A stretch of DNA of 40,058 nucleotides, taken from positions 1 through 40,058 of the forward strand of contig JACZSM010000022.1 of the NCBI GenBank assembly GCA_022574185.1. Direction: 5' to 3'. Made by a program: the position numbers and the translations under genes. The notes below the pieces were generated by a model. The model worked only from the letters and a program-made list of their open reading frames with translations. It searched no databases and was not told where the DNA came from. Numbering within the stretch: position 1 is the stretch's first letter; each line of letters starts with the position of its first letter. The DNA comes from Pseudomonadota bacterium (GTDB lineage Bacteria > Pseudomonadota > Gammaproteobacteria > Steroidobacterales > Woeseiaceae). Below, one piece after another: positions 25,868-35,622 of this stretch.

Positions 25868-26581
25868 ATGAGCGAACACAGTAAAACAGTCGGCGTGCTC
25901 GGCGGCATGGGTCCTGATGCCACGGTCGACTTCATGGCCAAAGTCATTGCGCTGACGCCTGCTGAAAAGGATCAGGACCACGTGCACATGCTCGTGGATC
26001 ACAATCCCAAGGTACCCGATCGCCAGAACGCGATTCTCGATGCTGGTGAAGATCCCGGTCCCTACCTTGCCGCCATGGCTGTTCGGCTTGAAACTGCCGG
26101 CGCCGATTTTCTCGTCATCCCGTGCAACACGGCCTATGTGTTCAAAGATGCCGTCGAAAGTGCAACAAGCATTCCGCTGATCTCGATTATCGACGTCACG
26201 GTAGCCACTGCACTTGAACAGGGCGCGGCCTCAGCCGGTGTACTGGCGACGGACGGCTGCCTGCAGGCCCGCGTATTCCAGGATGCTCTTGAAAAAGCCG
26301 GCATAGGGTCGGTCCTGCCCAGCGATTATGAGCTTGGCAAACTGATGACTCTCATTAATCGGATCAAAGCCGGCTACCAGGGGGAAAGTATTGCGCGAGA
26401 CATGGCGACCTTGGCGACCGCTCTCGTCGATCGTGGCGCGCAGTCAGTGATAGCGGGTTGCACCGAAATCCCACTTGTACTCGACGCTGCGGCCGTCGAT
26501 GTTCCCTTGATTTCGTCGACAGATGTGCTGGCACAGCAGACGGTTGCATTGGCGCGCGGCGAAATCGCGTTACCGAAATAG
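25868..26581 (+). CDS. Asp/Glu racemase family protein
   Basis: PLP-independent racemase of the aspartate/glutamate family, 237 residues, two similar halves each giving one catalytic Cys. N-terminus VGVLGGMGPDATVDFMAK is typical. The catalytic cysteines lie in VIPCNTAYVF and IAGCTEIPLV. It would interconvert L- and D-forms of aspartate or a related acidic amino acid in the cytoplasm. ATG at 25868 follows BKACE by 35 nt, which include a T-run without a clear stem. The next gene starts 12 nt downstream. Within this family, hydantoin and maleate-type enzymes also exist, but MGPDATVDF points to Asp/Glu racemase. Confidence 0.9.
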   Translation: MSEHSKTVGVLGGMGPDATVDFMAKVIALTPAEKDQDHVHMLVDHNPKVPDRQNAILDAGEDPGPYLAAMAVRLETAGADFLVIPCNTAYVFKDAVESATSIPLISIIDVTVATALEQGAASAGVLATDGCLQARVFQDALEKAGIGSVLPSDYELGKLMTLINRIKAGYQGESIARDMATLATALVDRGAQSVIAGCTEIPLVLDAAAVDVPLISSTDVLAQQTVALARGEIALPK

Positions 26582-26593
26582 GAGCGGTACGAA

Positions 26594-27589
26594 GTGCTAT
26601 CACAATTTGCCAGAGTGTCTCTCGGTCACTTTCCGACACCCCTCGAACACCTGCCACGCTTGAGCGAACACCTTGGCGGGCCGCAGATCTGGGTAAAGCG
26701 TGACGATTGCACCGGGCTTGCGACGGGCGGCAACAAAACACGCAAACTTGAGTTCTCGATGGCGGATGCACTGGAACAAGGTGCTGATACGATAGTCACT
26801 GTCGGTGCTGTTCAGTCGAATCACGTTCGGCAAACAGCTGCCGCGGCCTGCAAGCTCGGGCTGGTTTGCGAGGTGTTGCTCGAACATCGTGTCGTTGATC
26901 CCAGCGAACCCTATGCGAACTCGGGCAACGTGTTTCTCGATCGCATCTTCGGTGCAAACCTGCGCGAGTATCCGGCCGGCACGGATTTCGACGCTGCGAT
27001 GGACGCGGTTGCCAGGGAAATAAAAGCACGCGGGGGCAAGCCCTACATCATTCCGGGCGGCGCATCCAACACCATCGGCGCCCTCGGTTACGTCAATTGC
27101 GCGATCGAACTTCTCGAACAGGCCGAGGAGCTGGGTTTGCGCATCGATCACCTGGTGACCGCAACGGGCAGTGCTGGCACCCAGGCGGGTCTGATCGTCG
27201 GGCTAAGAGCGATTGGCAGCGACATGTCACTGCTCGGCATCGGCGTCAACGCGGCGCAGGACGCGCAAGAGGACAAAGTCTACAAACTCGCCTGCGAAAC
27301 GGCTGACTTTATCGGCAAGCCCGGCATCGTTGCTCGCGAGGATGTGATCGCGAATTGCAACTATGTGGGCGCTGGCTACGGCATACCGACCGAGGGCATG
27401 AATGAGGCTATCTTGATGCTCGCAAGACTCGAGGGATTGTTGTTCGACCCCGTGTACAGCGGCAAGGGACTGGCCGGCATGATCGATCTGATTCGCAATA
27501 GTCACTTCGATGCTGCAGACAATATCGTTTTCTTGCACACAGGTGGTTCGGCCGCGTTGTTTGCTTACACCGATCAACTGGTGACATGA
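26594..27589 (+). CDS. D-cysteine desulfhydrase / L-cysteate sulfo-lyase family PLP enzyme
   Basis: PLP enzyme of the ACC deaminase/D-cysteine desulfhydrase family, 331 residues, releasing ammonia and pyruvate plus sulfide (DcyD) or sulfite (CuyA, cysteate). Motifs: [20 protein letters not shown] with the PLP lysine in K48-K51, [25 protein letters not shown], and [12 protein letters not shown] at the end. It is close to DcyD by memory, but the CuyA sulfo-lyase has the same motifs, so the two cannot be separated here. Start GTG at 26594 with GGAG nine bases upstream. It overlaps the DUF1697 gene by 4 bp. Confidence 0.85.
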   Translation: MLSQFARVSLGHFPTPLEHLPRLSEHLGGPQIWVKRDDCTGLATGGNKTRKLEFSMADALEQGADTIVTVGAVQSNHVRQTAAAACKLGLVCEVLLEHRVVDPSEPYANSGNVFLDRIFGANLREYPAGTDFDAAMDAVAREIKARGGKPYIIPGGASNTIGALGYVNCAIELLEQAEELGLRIDHLVTATGSAGTQAGLIVGLRAIGSDMSLLGIGVNAAQDAQEDKVYKLACETADFIGKPGIVAREDVIANCNYVGAGYGIPTEGMNEAILMLARLEGLLFDPVYSGKGLAGMIDLIRNSHFDAADNIVFLHTGGSAALFAYTDQLVT

Positions 27590-28128
27590 CGATCTGCATC
27601 GCGTTGATTCGCGGCATCAATGTGGGCGGCAGTCACAATCTGCCGATGCCGCAACTGCGCAACCTTCTCGAACGCGTCGGCTGTAAAGATGTGCAGACCT
27701 ACGTCCAGAGTGGCAATGCCGTTTTTCGCTCGACTCAAGATGCCAATGTGTTGAGCAGCAGCATAAAGACGGCCATTAATGAACAATTTGGTTTTGCACC
27801 CGCTGTATGTCTGCTCACGTTCGAGGACTACGAGTCAATCGTTGCGGCCAATCCGTATCCGGATGCTGTGGACACACCCAAGTATTTGCATGTCTGGTTT
27901 CTTATGGGGGCGGCGGATAACCCGGACCTCGACACACTCGAATCATTGCGATCGTCGTCCGAGAGATACGAGTTACTCTCCAATGCGTTTTATCTGCACG
28001 CACCGGACGGCATCGGCCGCTCGAAGCTCGCCGCAAAGGTCGACACATGCCTCGGCGTAGAGACCACGGCCCGTAACTGGCGAACTGTGACCAAACTGGC
28101 GGCGCTGGCCGAGTCCATCATCAACTAA
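27586..28128 (+). CDS. DUF1697 family protein
   Basis: A 180-residue cytoplasmic protein of family DUF1697, function unknown. Family segments are [40 protein letters not shown] and [11 protein letters not shown] at the C-terminus. It resembles a small two-domain alpha/beta fold. Its ATG overlaps the preceding stop by 4 bp, so it is translationally coupled to the PLP lyase and probably belongs to the operon beginning at 23653. Family genes are widespread as single genes, so the link may be incidental. No terminator is apparent in the 99-bp gap behind it. Confidence 0.85.
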   Translation: MTICIALIRGINVGGSHNLPMPQLRNLLERVGCKDVQTYVQSGNAVFRSTQDANVLSSSIKTAINEQFGFAPAVCLLTFEDYESIVAANPYPDAVDTPKYLHVWFLMGAADNPDLDTLESLRSSSERYELLSNAFYLHAPDGIGRSKLAAKVDTCLGVETTARNWRTVTKLAALAESIIN

Positions 28129-28227
28129 TCATCAGTATTTCGTCAGGACGCGGGCGCGATCAAAGATTAACCTGTAATCCTGAATAGCCTGTGTGTTGCA
28201 GGTCTATATGGAATCGGGGAGTCCGTA

Positions 28228-28974
28228 ATGCAACCAAAATATCGATCCTTGACGGGGATGGCGATCGCAATCGTGAGCCTGCCCGTTATCCTGGGGTTGC
28301 TGGCCTGCCTGCCGGTGCCGCTCGGCGACCCGGAAAAAAGCCGCATCGATCCCGATCTCAGCGGCATGTGGATTTGGAATGGTGAAGCCATCGTGCTGAT
28401 GGAGCCTTTCGACAAACGTAGTTGGTTGGTCACCATGGCTAATCTCATATATGACGTGGATGAGTGCGGCAAAGATAAGAGTGCCGAAGAAGACGATGTG
28501 GAAGACGACTACTACACATCGCTGGTCAATAGAATCGAGAGGCTGGGTTCGAGTTGCTTCACTGCGGATGCAGTATCGTTGTTCAAAGCATGGCGCGTCA
28601 GGCTCGGCGGAGAGTGGTTCATGACCTGGGAGGTCAAAGGCCACCATGACGACGAATACGGTTTCGCCAGCGAATTCTGGTACGGTTTTCGTATCGACAA
28701 GTCAGGCTCGAACCAGTTCTCACTCTGGATGATTGATGGGGAATCTTATGAGGGGTTCGATGACCTGGATAAACTCGAGTTATTGAAAGATACGGAATCG
28801 CCCTATGATCCGCGCGCTCTCAAAAAGGCCCGTCGCGCGGTTGAGCGAGTCATTGCGCGAAACGTCGACGACGAAGAATTGTACGACGAACCTCCATGGG
28901 TGTTTCATCGCGTTGAGCCCGAGCATCACGATATGTTCGAGTCATTTCTCGATGTCGTCGTCGGTTTGGAATGA
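28228..28974 (+). CDS. Hypothetical lipoprotein
   Basis: A 248-residue exported protein of unknown function. The N-terminus is a lipoprotein signal: basic start, hydrophobic run, and lipobox GLLAC with C27 as the lipidated residue. The mature part starts with VPLGDPEKSRIDPDLSGMW, a pattern I associate with hypothetical lipoproteins of marine gammaproteobacteria. An acidic stretch (AEEDDVEDDYY) follows. No Asp is seen directly after C27, so outer-membrane sorting is expected. ATG at 28228 has GGGGAGT upstream. The Lgt-like gene starts 9 nt after it, so they may be co-transcribed. Confidence 0.75.
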   Translation: MQPKYRSLTGMAIAIVSLPVILGLLACLPVPLGDPEKSRIDPDLSGMWIWNGEAIVLMEPFDKRSWLVTMANLIYDVDECGKDKSAEEDDVEDDYYTSLVNRIERLGSSCFTADAVSLFKAWRVRLGGEWFMTWEVKGHHDDEYGFASEFWYGFRIDKSGSNQFSLWMIDGESYEGFDDLDKLELLKDTESPYDPRALKKARRAVERVIARNVDDEELYDEPPWVFHRVEPEHHDMFESFLDVVVGLE

Positions 28975-28983
28975 CATGAGTGT

Positions 28984-29916
28984 ATGAGCGTGTACTCCCA
29001 ATTCAGCTTTACAGATCCAGTGACGCCGTTCGGCCTGATGTTCGTCGCCGCGATTGCCACCAGTTGGTGGCTGGCGCGGCGTAACGCGACGGCAATTCGA
29101 ATCGATGCATCGCATATCGACCTGCTGCTGCCATTGTCGATCATCGGCGGTATTGCGGGTGGTATGTTCTTGTCAATGTTGATACCAGCGGACCGACAGA
29201 TTGCCGGCGAATTGCTGCAGGTGGAAACACGGGTACGACTGTTCAGCCTCGTTTTGAGTGCTGCGGCCATCGTATTCGTCTACAGCAGGTTGACGCGGCA
29301 ATCATTTCGCACGCTGGTTGACATTTTTGCGATACCGACACTGGCTGGATTGGTCGTGCACCGCTTCGGATGTTACCTGGCCGGTTGTTGCTGGGGCGAC
29401 ATCAGCGTGCACGATCCGGTGTTGTCGAGTATTGCGGCAACGGCTATCGGCCAGCAGATCCAGACCTTGCCATGGCTGGCCGGCGAGTGGGCCAGAATCG
29501 GCGTCGAGTACGCACCAGGCACGTTCGCATTTCAACAACAGGTCGCGATTGGCCTGATCAGCGCGGATGCAGCGCAGTCATTGCCGGTGCATCCTGTGCA
29601 ACTGTACGAAGCGACCCTGTTGGGCGTATTCATTTTGCTGTTCCGCAAGATCAGGATCGATCAGTATCGGCCAGGGTCACTGGCCATCATCACCACCGGC
29701 GGGTATGCGGCCATCCGTTTCCTGATGGAATACCTCAGGGCGGACGGAAATATCATATTCGGTTCGCTTACGGTAACGCAGCTGCAATGCATCGTGCTTC
29801 TTGTACTCGCGGGTGGGCTCTGTATGATTTCGCGGCATGCAGCCGATCATCCGCGTATCCAATCTGAGCAAAACCTACGCGGGCGGCTTTCAGGCACTCA
29901 AGAACGTCGACCTTGA
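28984..29916 (+). CDS. Lgt-like (prolipoprotein diacylglyceryl transferase family) membrane protein
   Basis: A 310-residue polytopic membrane protein with about seven helices, related to Lgt, which attaches diacylglyceryl to the lipobox Cys. It keeps HPVQLYEA (203-210) and an arginine segment R127[12 protein letters not shown]. In E. coli Lgt the equivalent segment reads R-IGNFINGELWGR. Here Cys pairs replace the Asn and Glu residues, and the HGG motif is not seen, so I doubt it is the housekeeping enzyme. It lies between a lipoprotein and an ABC exporter. Its last 80 nt overlap the start of the ATPase gene. A role in lipid or lipoprotein handling is a guess. Confidence 0.7.
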   Translation: MSVYSQFSFTDPVTPFGLMFVAAIATSWWLARRNATAIRIDASHIDLLLPLSIIGGIAGGMFLSMLIPADRQIAGELLQVETRVRLFSLVLSAAAIVFVYSRLTRQSFRTLVDIFAIPTLAGLVVHRFGCYLAGCCWGDISVHDPVLSSIAATAIGQQIQTLPWLAGEWARIGVEYAPGTFAFQQQVAIGLISADAAQSLPVHPVQLYEATLLGVFILLFRKIRIDQYRPGSLAIITTGGYAAIRFLMEYLRADGNIIFGSLTVTQLQCIVLLVLAGGLCMISRHAADHPRIQSEQNLRGRLSGTQERRP

Positions 29917-30763
29917 GATCCATAAAGGCGAAATCTTTGGTCTGCTAGGGCCGAACGGCGCCGGCAAGACGACGCTGATCAATATTGTGTGCGGCATTGT
30001 CACAATAACCAGCGGCACGGTAACCGTCGCCGGTTACGATATCGTTGCGGATTACCGCGAAACACGCTCCCGCATAGGCCTGGTGCCGCAAGAGTTGCCG
30101 ACTGAGACATTCGAAACGCCGTTCAACGTCTGTCGTCTGAGCCGCGGTTTATTTGGCAAGCCAGAGGACCCTGAATACATCGAAAAGGTCTTGAGGTCGT
30201 TGTCGCTGTGGGACAGGAAAGATGAAAAGATCATGCTGTTGTCGGGCGGCATGAAACGCCGCGTGCTTATTTCCAAGGCACTGGCACACGAACCCGATAT
30301 TCTCTTTCTCGATGAACCAACGGCTGGCGTCGATGTCGAGCTGCGTCAGGACATGTGGAACGTAGTGCAGTCACTGCGCGAATCCGGCGTAACGGTTATT
30401 CTCACGACGCATTATATTGAAGAGGCTGAACAACTTGCCGATCGCGTGGGCGTCATCAACAACGGCGAGATCATACTCGTGCAGGAAAAAACTCGGCTCA
30501 TGCAGGAACTCGGCAAGAAAGAGCTCGTGTTGCAATTGTCCGAGTCACTAGCGAGCGTGCCGGCGCAATTGGCCGAGTATAAGCTTGAGCTCAATGATAG
30601 CGGCATGGAGCTTACTTATCATTACGACACGAAACAGGAGCGAACGGGTATCACTGCATTACTCGCGGCGCTGCATGATGCCGGGATCAAGTTCAACGAT
30701 CTCAGCACGTCGCAGACTTCCCTCGAAGAGATCTTTGTCGGTCTGGTAAACAAAGGCACATGA
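29837..30763 (+). CDS. yadG: ABC transporter ATP-binding protein (YadG-like)
   Basis: ATPase subunit of an ABC-2 exporter, 308 residues, the same length as E. coli YadG. It shows Walker [10 protein letters not shown] (38-46), the Q-loop VPQELPTE, the signature LSGGMKRRV (from 135), Walker [13 protein letters not shown] and switch-region [13 protein letters not shown]-terminal domain of about 80 residues follows. ATG at 29837 is inside the Lgt-like gene (80-nt overlap), yet gives the family N-terminus ([17 protein letters not shown]). It overlaps the permease by 4 bp. YadGH substrate is unknown. Confidence 0.9.
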   Translation: MQPIIRVSNLSKTYAGGFQALKNVDLEIHKGEIFGLLGPNGAGKTTLINIVCGIVTITSGTVTVAGYDIVADYRETRSRIGLVPQELPTETFETPFNVCRLSRGLFGKPEDPEYIEKVLRSLSLWDRKDEKIMLLSGGMKRRVLISKALAHEPDILFLDEPTAGVDVELRQDMWNVVQSLRESGVTVILTTHYIEEAEQLADRVGVINNGEIILVQEKTRLMQELGKKELVLQLSESLASVPAQLAEYKLELNDSGMELTYHYDTKQERTGITALLAALHDAGIKFNDLSTSQTSLEEIFVGLVNKGT

Positions 30764-31521
30764 ACTTCTACGCAATCAAGGCGATCTATCGCACCGAAAT
30801 GGCACGCATGATGCGCACGATCGTGCAAAGCATTGTCGCGCCCGTTTTGTCGACGACGCTCTACTTCGTCATTTTTGGCGCGGCGATCGGATCTCAAATC
30901 AAGGAGATTGACGGCGTCGCCTACGGCGCGTTTATCGTACCCGGCCTGATCATGCTTGCGATCATGACCGAGAGCATTTCGAACTCATCGTTTGCCATAT
31001 ATTTTCCGAAATTTACGGGCACGATCTTTGAATTATTATCGGCGCCGGTTTCGTTTGTTGAGGTCGTCCTCGGTTACGTGGGTGCGGCTGCGAGCAAGTC
31101 GATAGTCATTGGTTTGATCATTCTCGGGACAGCCAGTTTTTTTATCGATCTCGAAATCGCACATCCGGTGATAATGTTGCTATTCCTGGTACTGATATCG
31201 GTGTCGTTCAGCCTGTTCGGCTTCATTCTCGGCATCTGGGCCGATGGCTGGGAGAAACTCACGATCGTGCCGGTCCTTGTCATCATGCCGTTGACGTTTC
31301 TCGGTGGCACGTTTTACTCGATCAGCATGTTGCCACCGGCCTGGCAGACCGTCAGTCTGTTCAATCCGGTCGTGTACCTGATCAGCGGTTTCCGCTGGGC
31401 GTTCTATGAGAATGCGGACGTTGCCATAGGTCTGAGCCTAGGCATGGTGCTGGGATTTCTTTTTCTGTGCCTGTTCGCCGTGCACTGGATTTTCAAGACG
31501 GGCTACAAGCTCCGCAGCTAG
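30760..31521 (+). CDS. yadH: ABC-2 type transporter permease (YadH-like)
   Basis: Membrane subunit paired with the preceding ATPase, 253 residues with about six helices. ABC-2 marks include [20 protein letters not shown] near the N-terminus, [10 protein letters not shown], and the late [15 protein letters not shown] segment. Start ATG overlaps the ATPase stop (ATGA), so a fixed subunit ratio is likely. E. coli YadH is 256 residues. It exports an unknown substrate, possibly lipid or polysaccharide by family. It converges on the M64 peptidase gene 14 nt later, without an obvious terminator. Confidence 0.9.
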   Translation: MNFYAIKAIYRTEMARMMRTIVQSIVAPVLSTTLYFVIFGAAIGSQIKEIDGVAYGAFIVPGLIMLAIMTESISNSSFAIYFPKFTGTIFELLSAPVSFVEVVLGYVGAAASKSIVIGLIILGTASFFIDLEIAHPVIMLLFLVLISVSFSLFGFILGIWADGWEKLTIVPVLVIMPLTFLGGTFYSISMLPPAWQTVSLFNPVVYLISGFRWAFYENADVAIGLSLGMVLGFLFLCLFAVHWIFKTGYKLRS

Positions 31522-31535
31522 CAATGCATGTTCCG

Positions 31536-32945
31536 TCAGTCTCGTGGCCGCGTGTATTCGTCGATGACTTTCTCGATCGCCGCAGCACAAACGGAGCAAA
31601 AGTAGTCGGTGCGAGTGAACATCAGGCAGTTTTGCGCGGAACGGTAATAACCCTTGGCCTCATAGTTGGCTCCTTCGAAGGCGCCGACCGTATCGCGATA
31701 GTTATTCTGGGAGAACAGTTTCTCTGCGTACTTCTTCGTAAATCGAAATAGCTCGTTCATTTCGGATTCGGGGGCGTTGGCGGCGCGCATTTTTGCCCGG
31801 CGCTCCTGCACTGCCATCGAATGTTCCTCAAATTCTGCCTTGGGCCAGGGCGTTGGCAGCGGCGTATTCGGCGCAACCAGATGCTTCCATTTGAGATTGT
31901 CGGGATCGAGCAGGGCAGTGACGTTGGGCTCGTAGGGCTCGGTAATGACGTCAGGGCCCTCATAGGCGACGGAACTCGTGAAGTACTCGTCGGCAAGGCC
32001 CGCGAAGTGGTGGCCGAATTCGTGTACGAACAGGTACGGCGCCCACTCACTGTTTGCCGCGGCGGTGCTGAACAGGCCGTAGATCCCGCCGCCGCCATAT
32101 GTTTCGGTATTGGTAAGTATCTCGACGAAATCGTAGGGCGTGGACGAGGCGATGCGGCGCCAGTTCCTGTTGTCGGATGTCAGCACGTAGCGCTCGGAGC
32201 GAAACGAGTCGTAGCTTGTGCCAACCGGCGTATCGCGATACGTGTGCGTCGATGGCCGGGATATTCCCGACTTGGCCGAGGCTGGCGCAAGGGCCCAGAC
32301 ATTGAAGTCGTTCTTGCGTTGCTTGAATGGCGCAGTCGCAAACAGGACGTCGGTCATTTCGCGGGCTTTGGCGACAAACGCATCGTGTTCGTCGGCGGTG
32401 TAACCATCACCGAGCAATAGCAGGTCTACTTTGGTCGCGGGGTCACCGCTGACCCAGATTGCAACAACCTGGTCGGCGTATAGCGCCGATTCACGATGCA
32501 CGAGATAGTCGTTCGGGTCGATGGATATTCGCCAGATCTCGTCAAACCGATTGCCAGGACCGCGTTTTTTCAAAACCACCTCGAAAAGTTCTGCCTGGAC
32601 CGGAAAGCGCAGCGACTCATGAAACGTTCGATGCATCTGGTGCGCCTCAGCGGTCGTTTCCCATTCGCCGTAGATACTGCTGAAGCTGCGCGACCATGCC
32701 ACGCGCTTTGATTCGGGGTCGACAATTTCGAACAGGTACTTGCCGCGTGAGGTTATGTCGATAGGCTGCTGCATGTTGCCGGTCCATGGCAGCGGTTCGA
32801 TAACAACCCGGTCAAGGCTGAACAGCTCCGTGTCGTGATTTCCAGTGTGGTAGTAATCAACGCGCATCGTTGCCGGCGCTTCGGCCGATACGTTACTGCA
32901 TGCTGTGGCCAGCAAGGCCAATACGATTTTCGATCCAATCTTCAT
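31536..32945 (-). CDS. M64 family metallopeptidase, exported
   Basis: Predicted secreted zinc metallopeptidase of the IgA-peptidase M64 family, 469 residues. An N-terminal signal (KIGSKIVLALLATACSNVSA) is followed by an M64 N-terminal beta domain and then the catalytic domain. The zinc motif is HEFGHHFAGLADEY: H308, H312, catalytic E309 and later D319. The C-terminal part has CLMF...FCSVC, typical of the family. ATG at 32945 is chosen; GTG at 32954 is in frame upstream. The signal may be lipoprotein type (C16), but the lipobox is poor. The gene is divergent from the DUF885 peptidase across 61 bp, suggesting shared control. Confidence 0.9.
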   Translation of the reverse strand: MKIGSKIVLALLATACSNVSAEAPATMRVDYYHTGNHDTELFSLDRVVIEPLPWTGNMQQPIDITSRGKYLFEIVDPESKRVAWSRSFSSIYGEWETTAEAHQMHRTFHESLRFPVQAELFEVVLKKRGPGNRFDEIWRISIDPNDYLVHRESALYADQVVAIWVSGDPATKVDLLLLGDGYTADEHDAFVAKAREMTDVLFATAPFKQRKNDFNVWALAPASAKSGISRPSTHTYRDTPVGTSYDSFRSERYVLTSDNRNWRRIASSTPYDFVEILTNTETYGGGGIYGLFSTAAANSEWAPYLFVHEFGHHFAGLADEYFTSSVAYEGPDVITEPYEPNVTALLDPDNLKWKHLVAPNTPLPTPWPKAEFEEHSMAVQERRAKMRAANAPESEMNELFRFTKKYAEKLFSQNNYRDTVGAFEGANYEAKGYYRSAQNCLMFTRTDYFCSVCAAAIEKVIDEYTRPRD

Positions 32946-33006
32946 TGAGCCCACTCACGTATACTGTCGCGGCATTCAATATTGCACCATGGCGGGGAAA
33001 AACTAT

Positions 33007-34308
33007 ATGCGAACAGTCAGATACCTGGCGTTGTTGCTGGCGTGCGCATCGTGCACTCAGCAGGCGCAAGTTGACGCTGTAACACAGATGGATCCGCTGG
33101 CCGAACAGTATGTTCGATTGGCGCTGGCGCTGGGGCAACATGATGAACATTATGTGGACGCCTATTTCGGGCCCGAGGAATGGCGTGGCGATGCGCAAGA
33201 CAACGCGCAGACTTTAGTGAAAATCATTGCAGCGGCCGAGGAGCTCGTGGCAGAAATTCGGGCAGTCGATGTAACGGGCGAGGAATACGTGATCGTGTTG
33301 CGTCAGGATTATATCGCCTCGCATGTCGAATCGCTCGCTGCGGTCGCGCGTATGCGATCCGGCGAGCGACTGACTTTTGATGAAGAATCAAAGGCGGTCT
33401 ACGGATTTGTCGCGCCGACATTTCCCGCTGAGCACTATGAGAAAACACTCGCTGATATCGATGCGCTGTTGCCCGGTGAGGGACCATTGCATGAGCGTGT
33501 GTACGAGTTCTCTCTGCAATTTCGTGTGCCGTCCGACAAAATTGAAGCTATGGTCCGTGCCGGTATTGACGAGTGCCGGGCACGAACACTACGGAGGATG
33601 ACATTGCCCGACGGCGAGTCTTTCGTGTTGGAAATGGTTAGCGGCAATCCATGGGGTGCTTACAATTGGTATCAGGGGAATAGTCAGGGCCTGATCCAGA
33701 TCGAGACGAGCAGGCCGAAGTCTCTCGGCAGTGCGATTACGATGGGTTGTCACGAAGGCTATCCCGGGCATCACACTTTCAGCAGCCTGCTTGACCAGAA
33801 CTTTTTCAGGCAACGCGGCTGGGTCGAGTTTTCGGTATTGCCGTTATTTTCTCCCCAGGGGGTGATTTTTGAGGGCAGTGGAGACTTTGCGGCCAGAGTT
33901 GCATTTCCTGGCGACAGTCGGAACGAGTTCCTGCGCAATACAATTATGCCGATCGCTGGTATTGAATCGGCAGACCTGGAAACTGCGGATCGACTCCGCG
34001 ATTTAACTCAGAAAATTCGCTATGCCAGCATTGAGGCGGCAAGGAAGTTCCTCGATGGTGACTGGGATCGAGCGCAAACCGAGGATTGGCTGACGCGCTA
34101 TGCGTTGACGCCACCGGAGTCGATCGATGCCTGGTTCGGCTTTACCGAGCGTTACCGCGCGTATCGAATCAACTATACGCTGGGTGAAGATCTGGTCGAG
34201 GAATTCGTGCGCCGCGAAAATCCAAATGCAGACGAGGAGGGCGACTGGCAAGCGCTGGCCAAACTTTTGTCGTATCCGCCGACGCCAGGTCTTTTCGCCG
34301 ACTTCTGA
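33007..34308 (+). CDS. DUF885 family protein, putative lipoprotein metallopeptidase
   Basis: A 433-residue exported protein of family DUF885, distantly like M32-type zinc carboxypeptidases. The signal ends in lipobox LLAC with C13. The metal motif is HEGYPGHH at 249-256, in the family context GSAITMGCHEGYPGHHTF. The C-terminal half is helical with frequent aromatic residues. I take ATG at 33007 (GGGG nine bases upstream). ATG at 32989 and a longer frame to 32905 are less suited to a signal peptide. With the divergent M64 gene it suggests periplasmic or cell-surface peptide breakdown. Peptidase activity is inferred. Confidence 0.82.
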   Translation: MRTVRYLALLLACASCTQQAQVDAVTQMDPLAEQYVRLALALGQHDEHYVDAYFGPEEWRGDAQDNAQTLVKIIAAAEELVAEIRAVDVTGEEYVIVLRQDYIASHVESLAAVARMRSGERLTFDEESKAVYGFVAPTFPAEHYEKTLADIDALLPGEGPLHERVYEFSLQFRVPSDKIEAMVRAGIDECRARTLRRMTLPDGESFVLEMVSGNPWGAYNWYQGNSQGLIQIETSRPKSLGSAITMGCHEGYPGHHTFSSLLDQNFFRQRGWVEFSVLPLFSPQGVIFEGSGDFAARVAFPGDSRNEFLRNTIMPIAGIESADLETADRLRDLTQKIRYASIEAARKFLDGDWDRAQTEDWLTRYALTPPESIDAWFGFTERYRAYRINYTLGEDLVEEFVRRENPNADEEGDWQALAKLLSYPPTPGLFADF

Positions 34309-34327
34309 CTGACTGATAATTGGGTTG

Positions 34328-35590
34328 ATGAATAAGTCTCGAATCCTGCATATTTCGGCGCTGGTTATTGCCGGTGAGATGGTCTTCAGCCTGCCCTTTC
34401 ACACGACACGTTTTTTTCGCCCAACATTTCTCGAAGTTTTCGACCTCACCAACACGCAAATGGGCGACATGTTCGCCGCCTATGGAGTTCTTGCGATGTT
34501 GTCGTACCTGCTTGGCGGCCCGTTCGCGGATCGGTTCTCAGTGCGCTCATTGTTATTGACGTCACTAATTGCTACAGCGTGCGGCGGGCTTTACATGGCA
34601 ACGATACCGGGGGCGGTCCAGATGGCGTTTATTTTCGGTTTCTTTGGTGTGACAACGATATTTCTGTTCTGGGCGGCGCTGATACGTGCAACGCGCGAGT
34701 GGGGCGGCGATAGAGTGCAAGGCACGGCTTTTGGAATTCTCGATGGTGGTCGTGGATTGGTCGCCGCAATATTTGCCGTGGTTACAGTCGCCGTGCTCGC
34801 CGCGTATTTGCCCGAGGATGCGAGGATGGCGACCGATGCCGAGCGCAGCGCGGCACTCAGAACGATCATTTTGTTGTACTCGGCTGCTACGTTCGCCGCC
34901 GGCGTGTTTGTGTGGTTCATAATTCCGGCACCTGGCGAAACCGAGCGTGCGCCCTCTAATCCGCTGGCAGGCATGGCTTTCGTTCTACGCCGTCCGATCA
35001 TCTGGGCTCAGGCCGGAGTCATCGTCTGTGCGTACTGTGGCTACAAGGGGCTCGATAACTACTCGTTGTACGCCGTACAGGTGCTGGGTATGGATGAGGT
35101 CGAGGGAGCAAGGCTTGCGTCTTATGGCGCCTGGGTTCGCCCGGTGGCATGCGTGATCGCGGGTTTGATCGCCGATCGCATCGGTGTGATGCGCTCACTC
35201 GGTGTTTTCTTCATCTTGCTGACGGTCGTGTACGCGTTGCTATCCATACTGACACCTGACACGACGGGATTGACAGTTATCTATGCCAACTTGTTTGTTA
35301 GTTATTTCGCCGTATTCGCGCTTCGCGGTATCTACTTCGCATTGCTTGAGGAAACGCGCACACCTCGACACGTCACAGGCGCAGCTGTCGGCGTGATCTC
35401 CTTTGTCGGTTACACGCCGGATATTTTCTTTGCGTCAATCGGCGGACGCCTGCTCGACGCGAATCCTGGAGCGGGCGGACATCTGGACTATTTTCGTTTT
35501 CTAACCGGCATCGCGATCTGTGGCGTACTGGTTGTTGGATGGCTAATGTGGCTGCAACGAAATAAACTGCAGGAAGAACCGGTCTCCTGA
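34328..35590 (+). CDS. MFS transporter
   Basis: Major facilitator superfamily transporter, 420 residues with twelve predicted membrane helices in two halves. The first-half loop has LGGPFADRFSVRSLL and the second-half loop has AGLIADRIGVMRSLG, the usual D-R/G motifs between helices 2-3 and 8-9. No substrate-specific motif is known to me. ATG at 34328 follows the DUF885 gene by 19 nt; a TTG at 34325 is the only alternative. Co-transcription with the peptidase gene suggests uptake of peptide products, which is a guess. Confidence 0.88.
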   Translation: MNKSRILHISALVIAGEMVFSLPFHTTRFFRPTFLEVFDLTNTQMGDMFAAYGVLAMLSYLLGGPFADRFSVRSLLLTSLIATACGGLYMATIPGAVQMAFIFGFFGVTTIFLFWAALIRATREWGGDRVQGTAFGILDGGRGLVAAIFAVVTVAVLAAYLPEDARMATDAERSAALRTIILLYSAATFAAGVFVWFIIPAPGETERAPSNPLAGMAFVLRRPIIWAQAGVIVCAYCGYKGLDNYSLYAVQVLGMDEVEGARLASYGAWVRPVACVIAGLIADRIGVMRSLGVFFILLTVVYALLSILTPDTTGLTVIYANLFVSYFAVFALRGIYFALLEETRTPRHVTGAAVGVISFVGYTPDIFFASIGGRLLDANPGAGGHLDYFRFLTGIAICGVLVVGWLMWLQRNKLQEEPVS

Positions 35591-35622
35591 TTATCGAAGA
35601 GGGTATCGTTTCCTGGGCAGAC

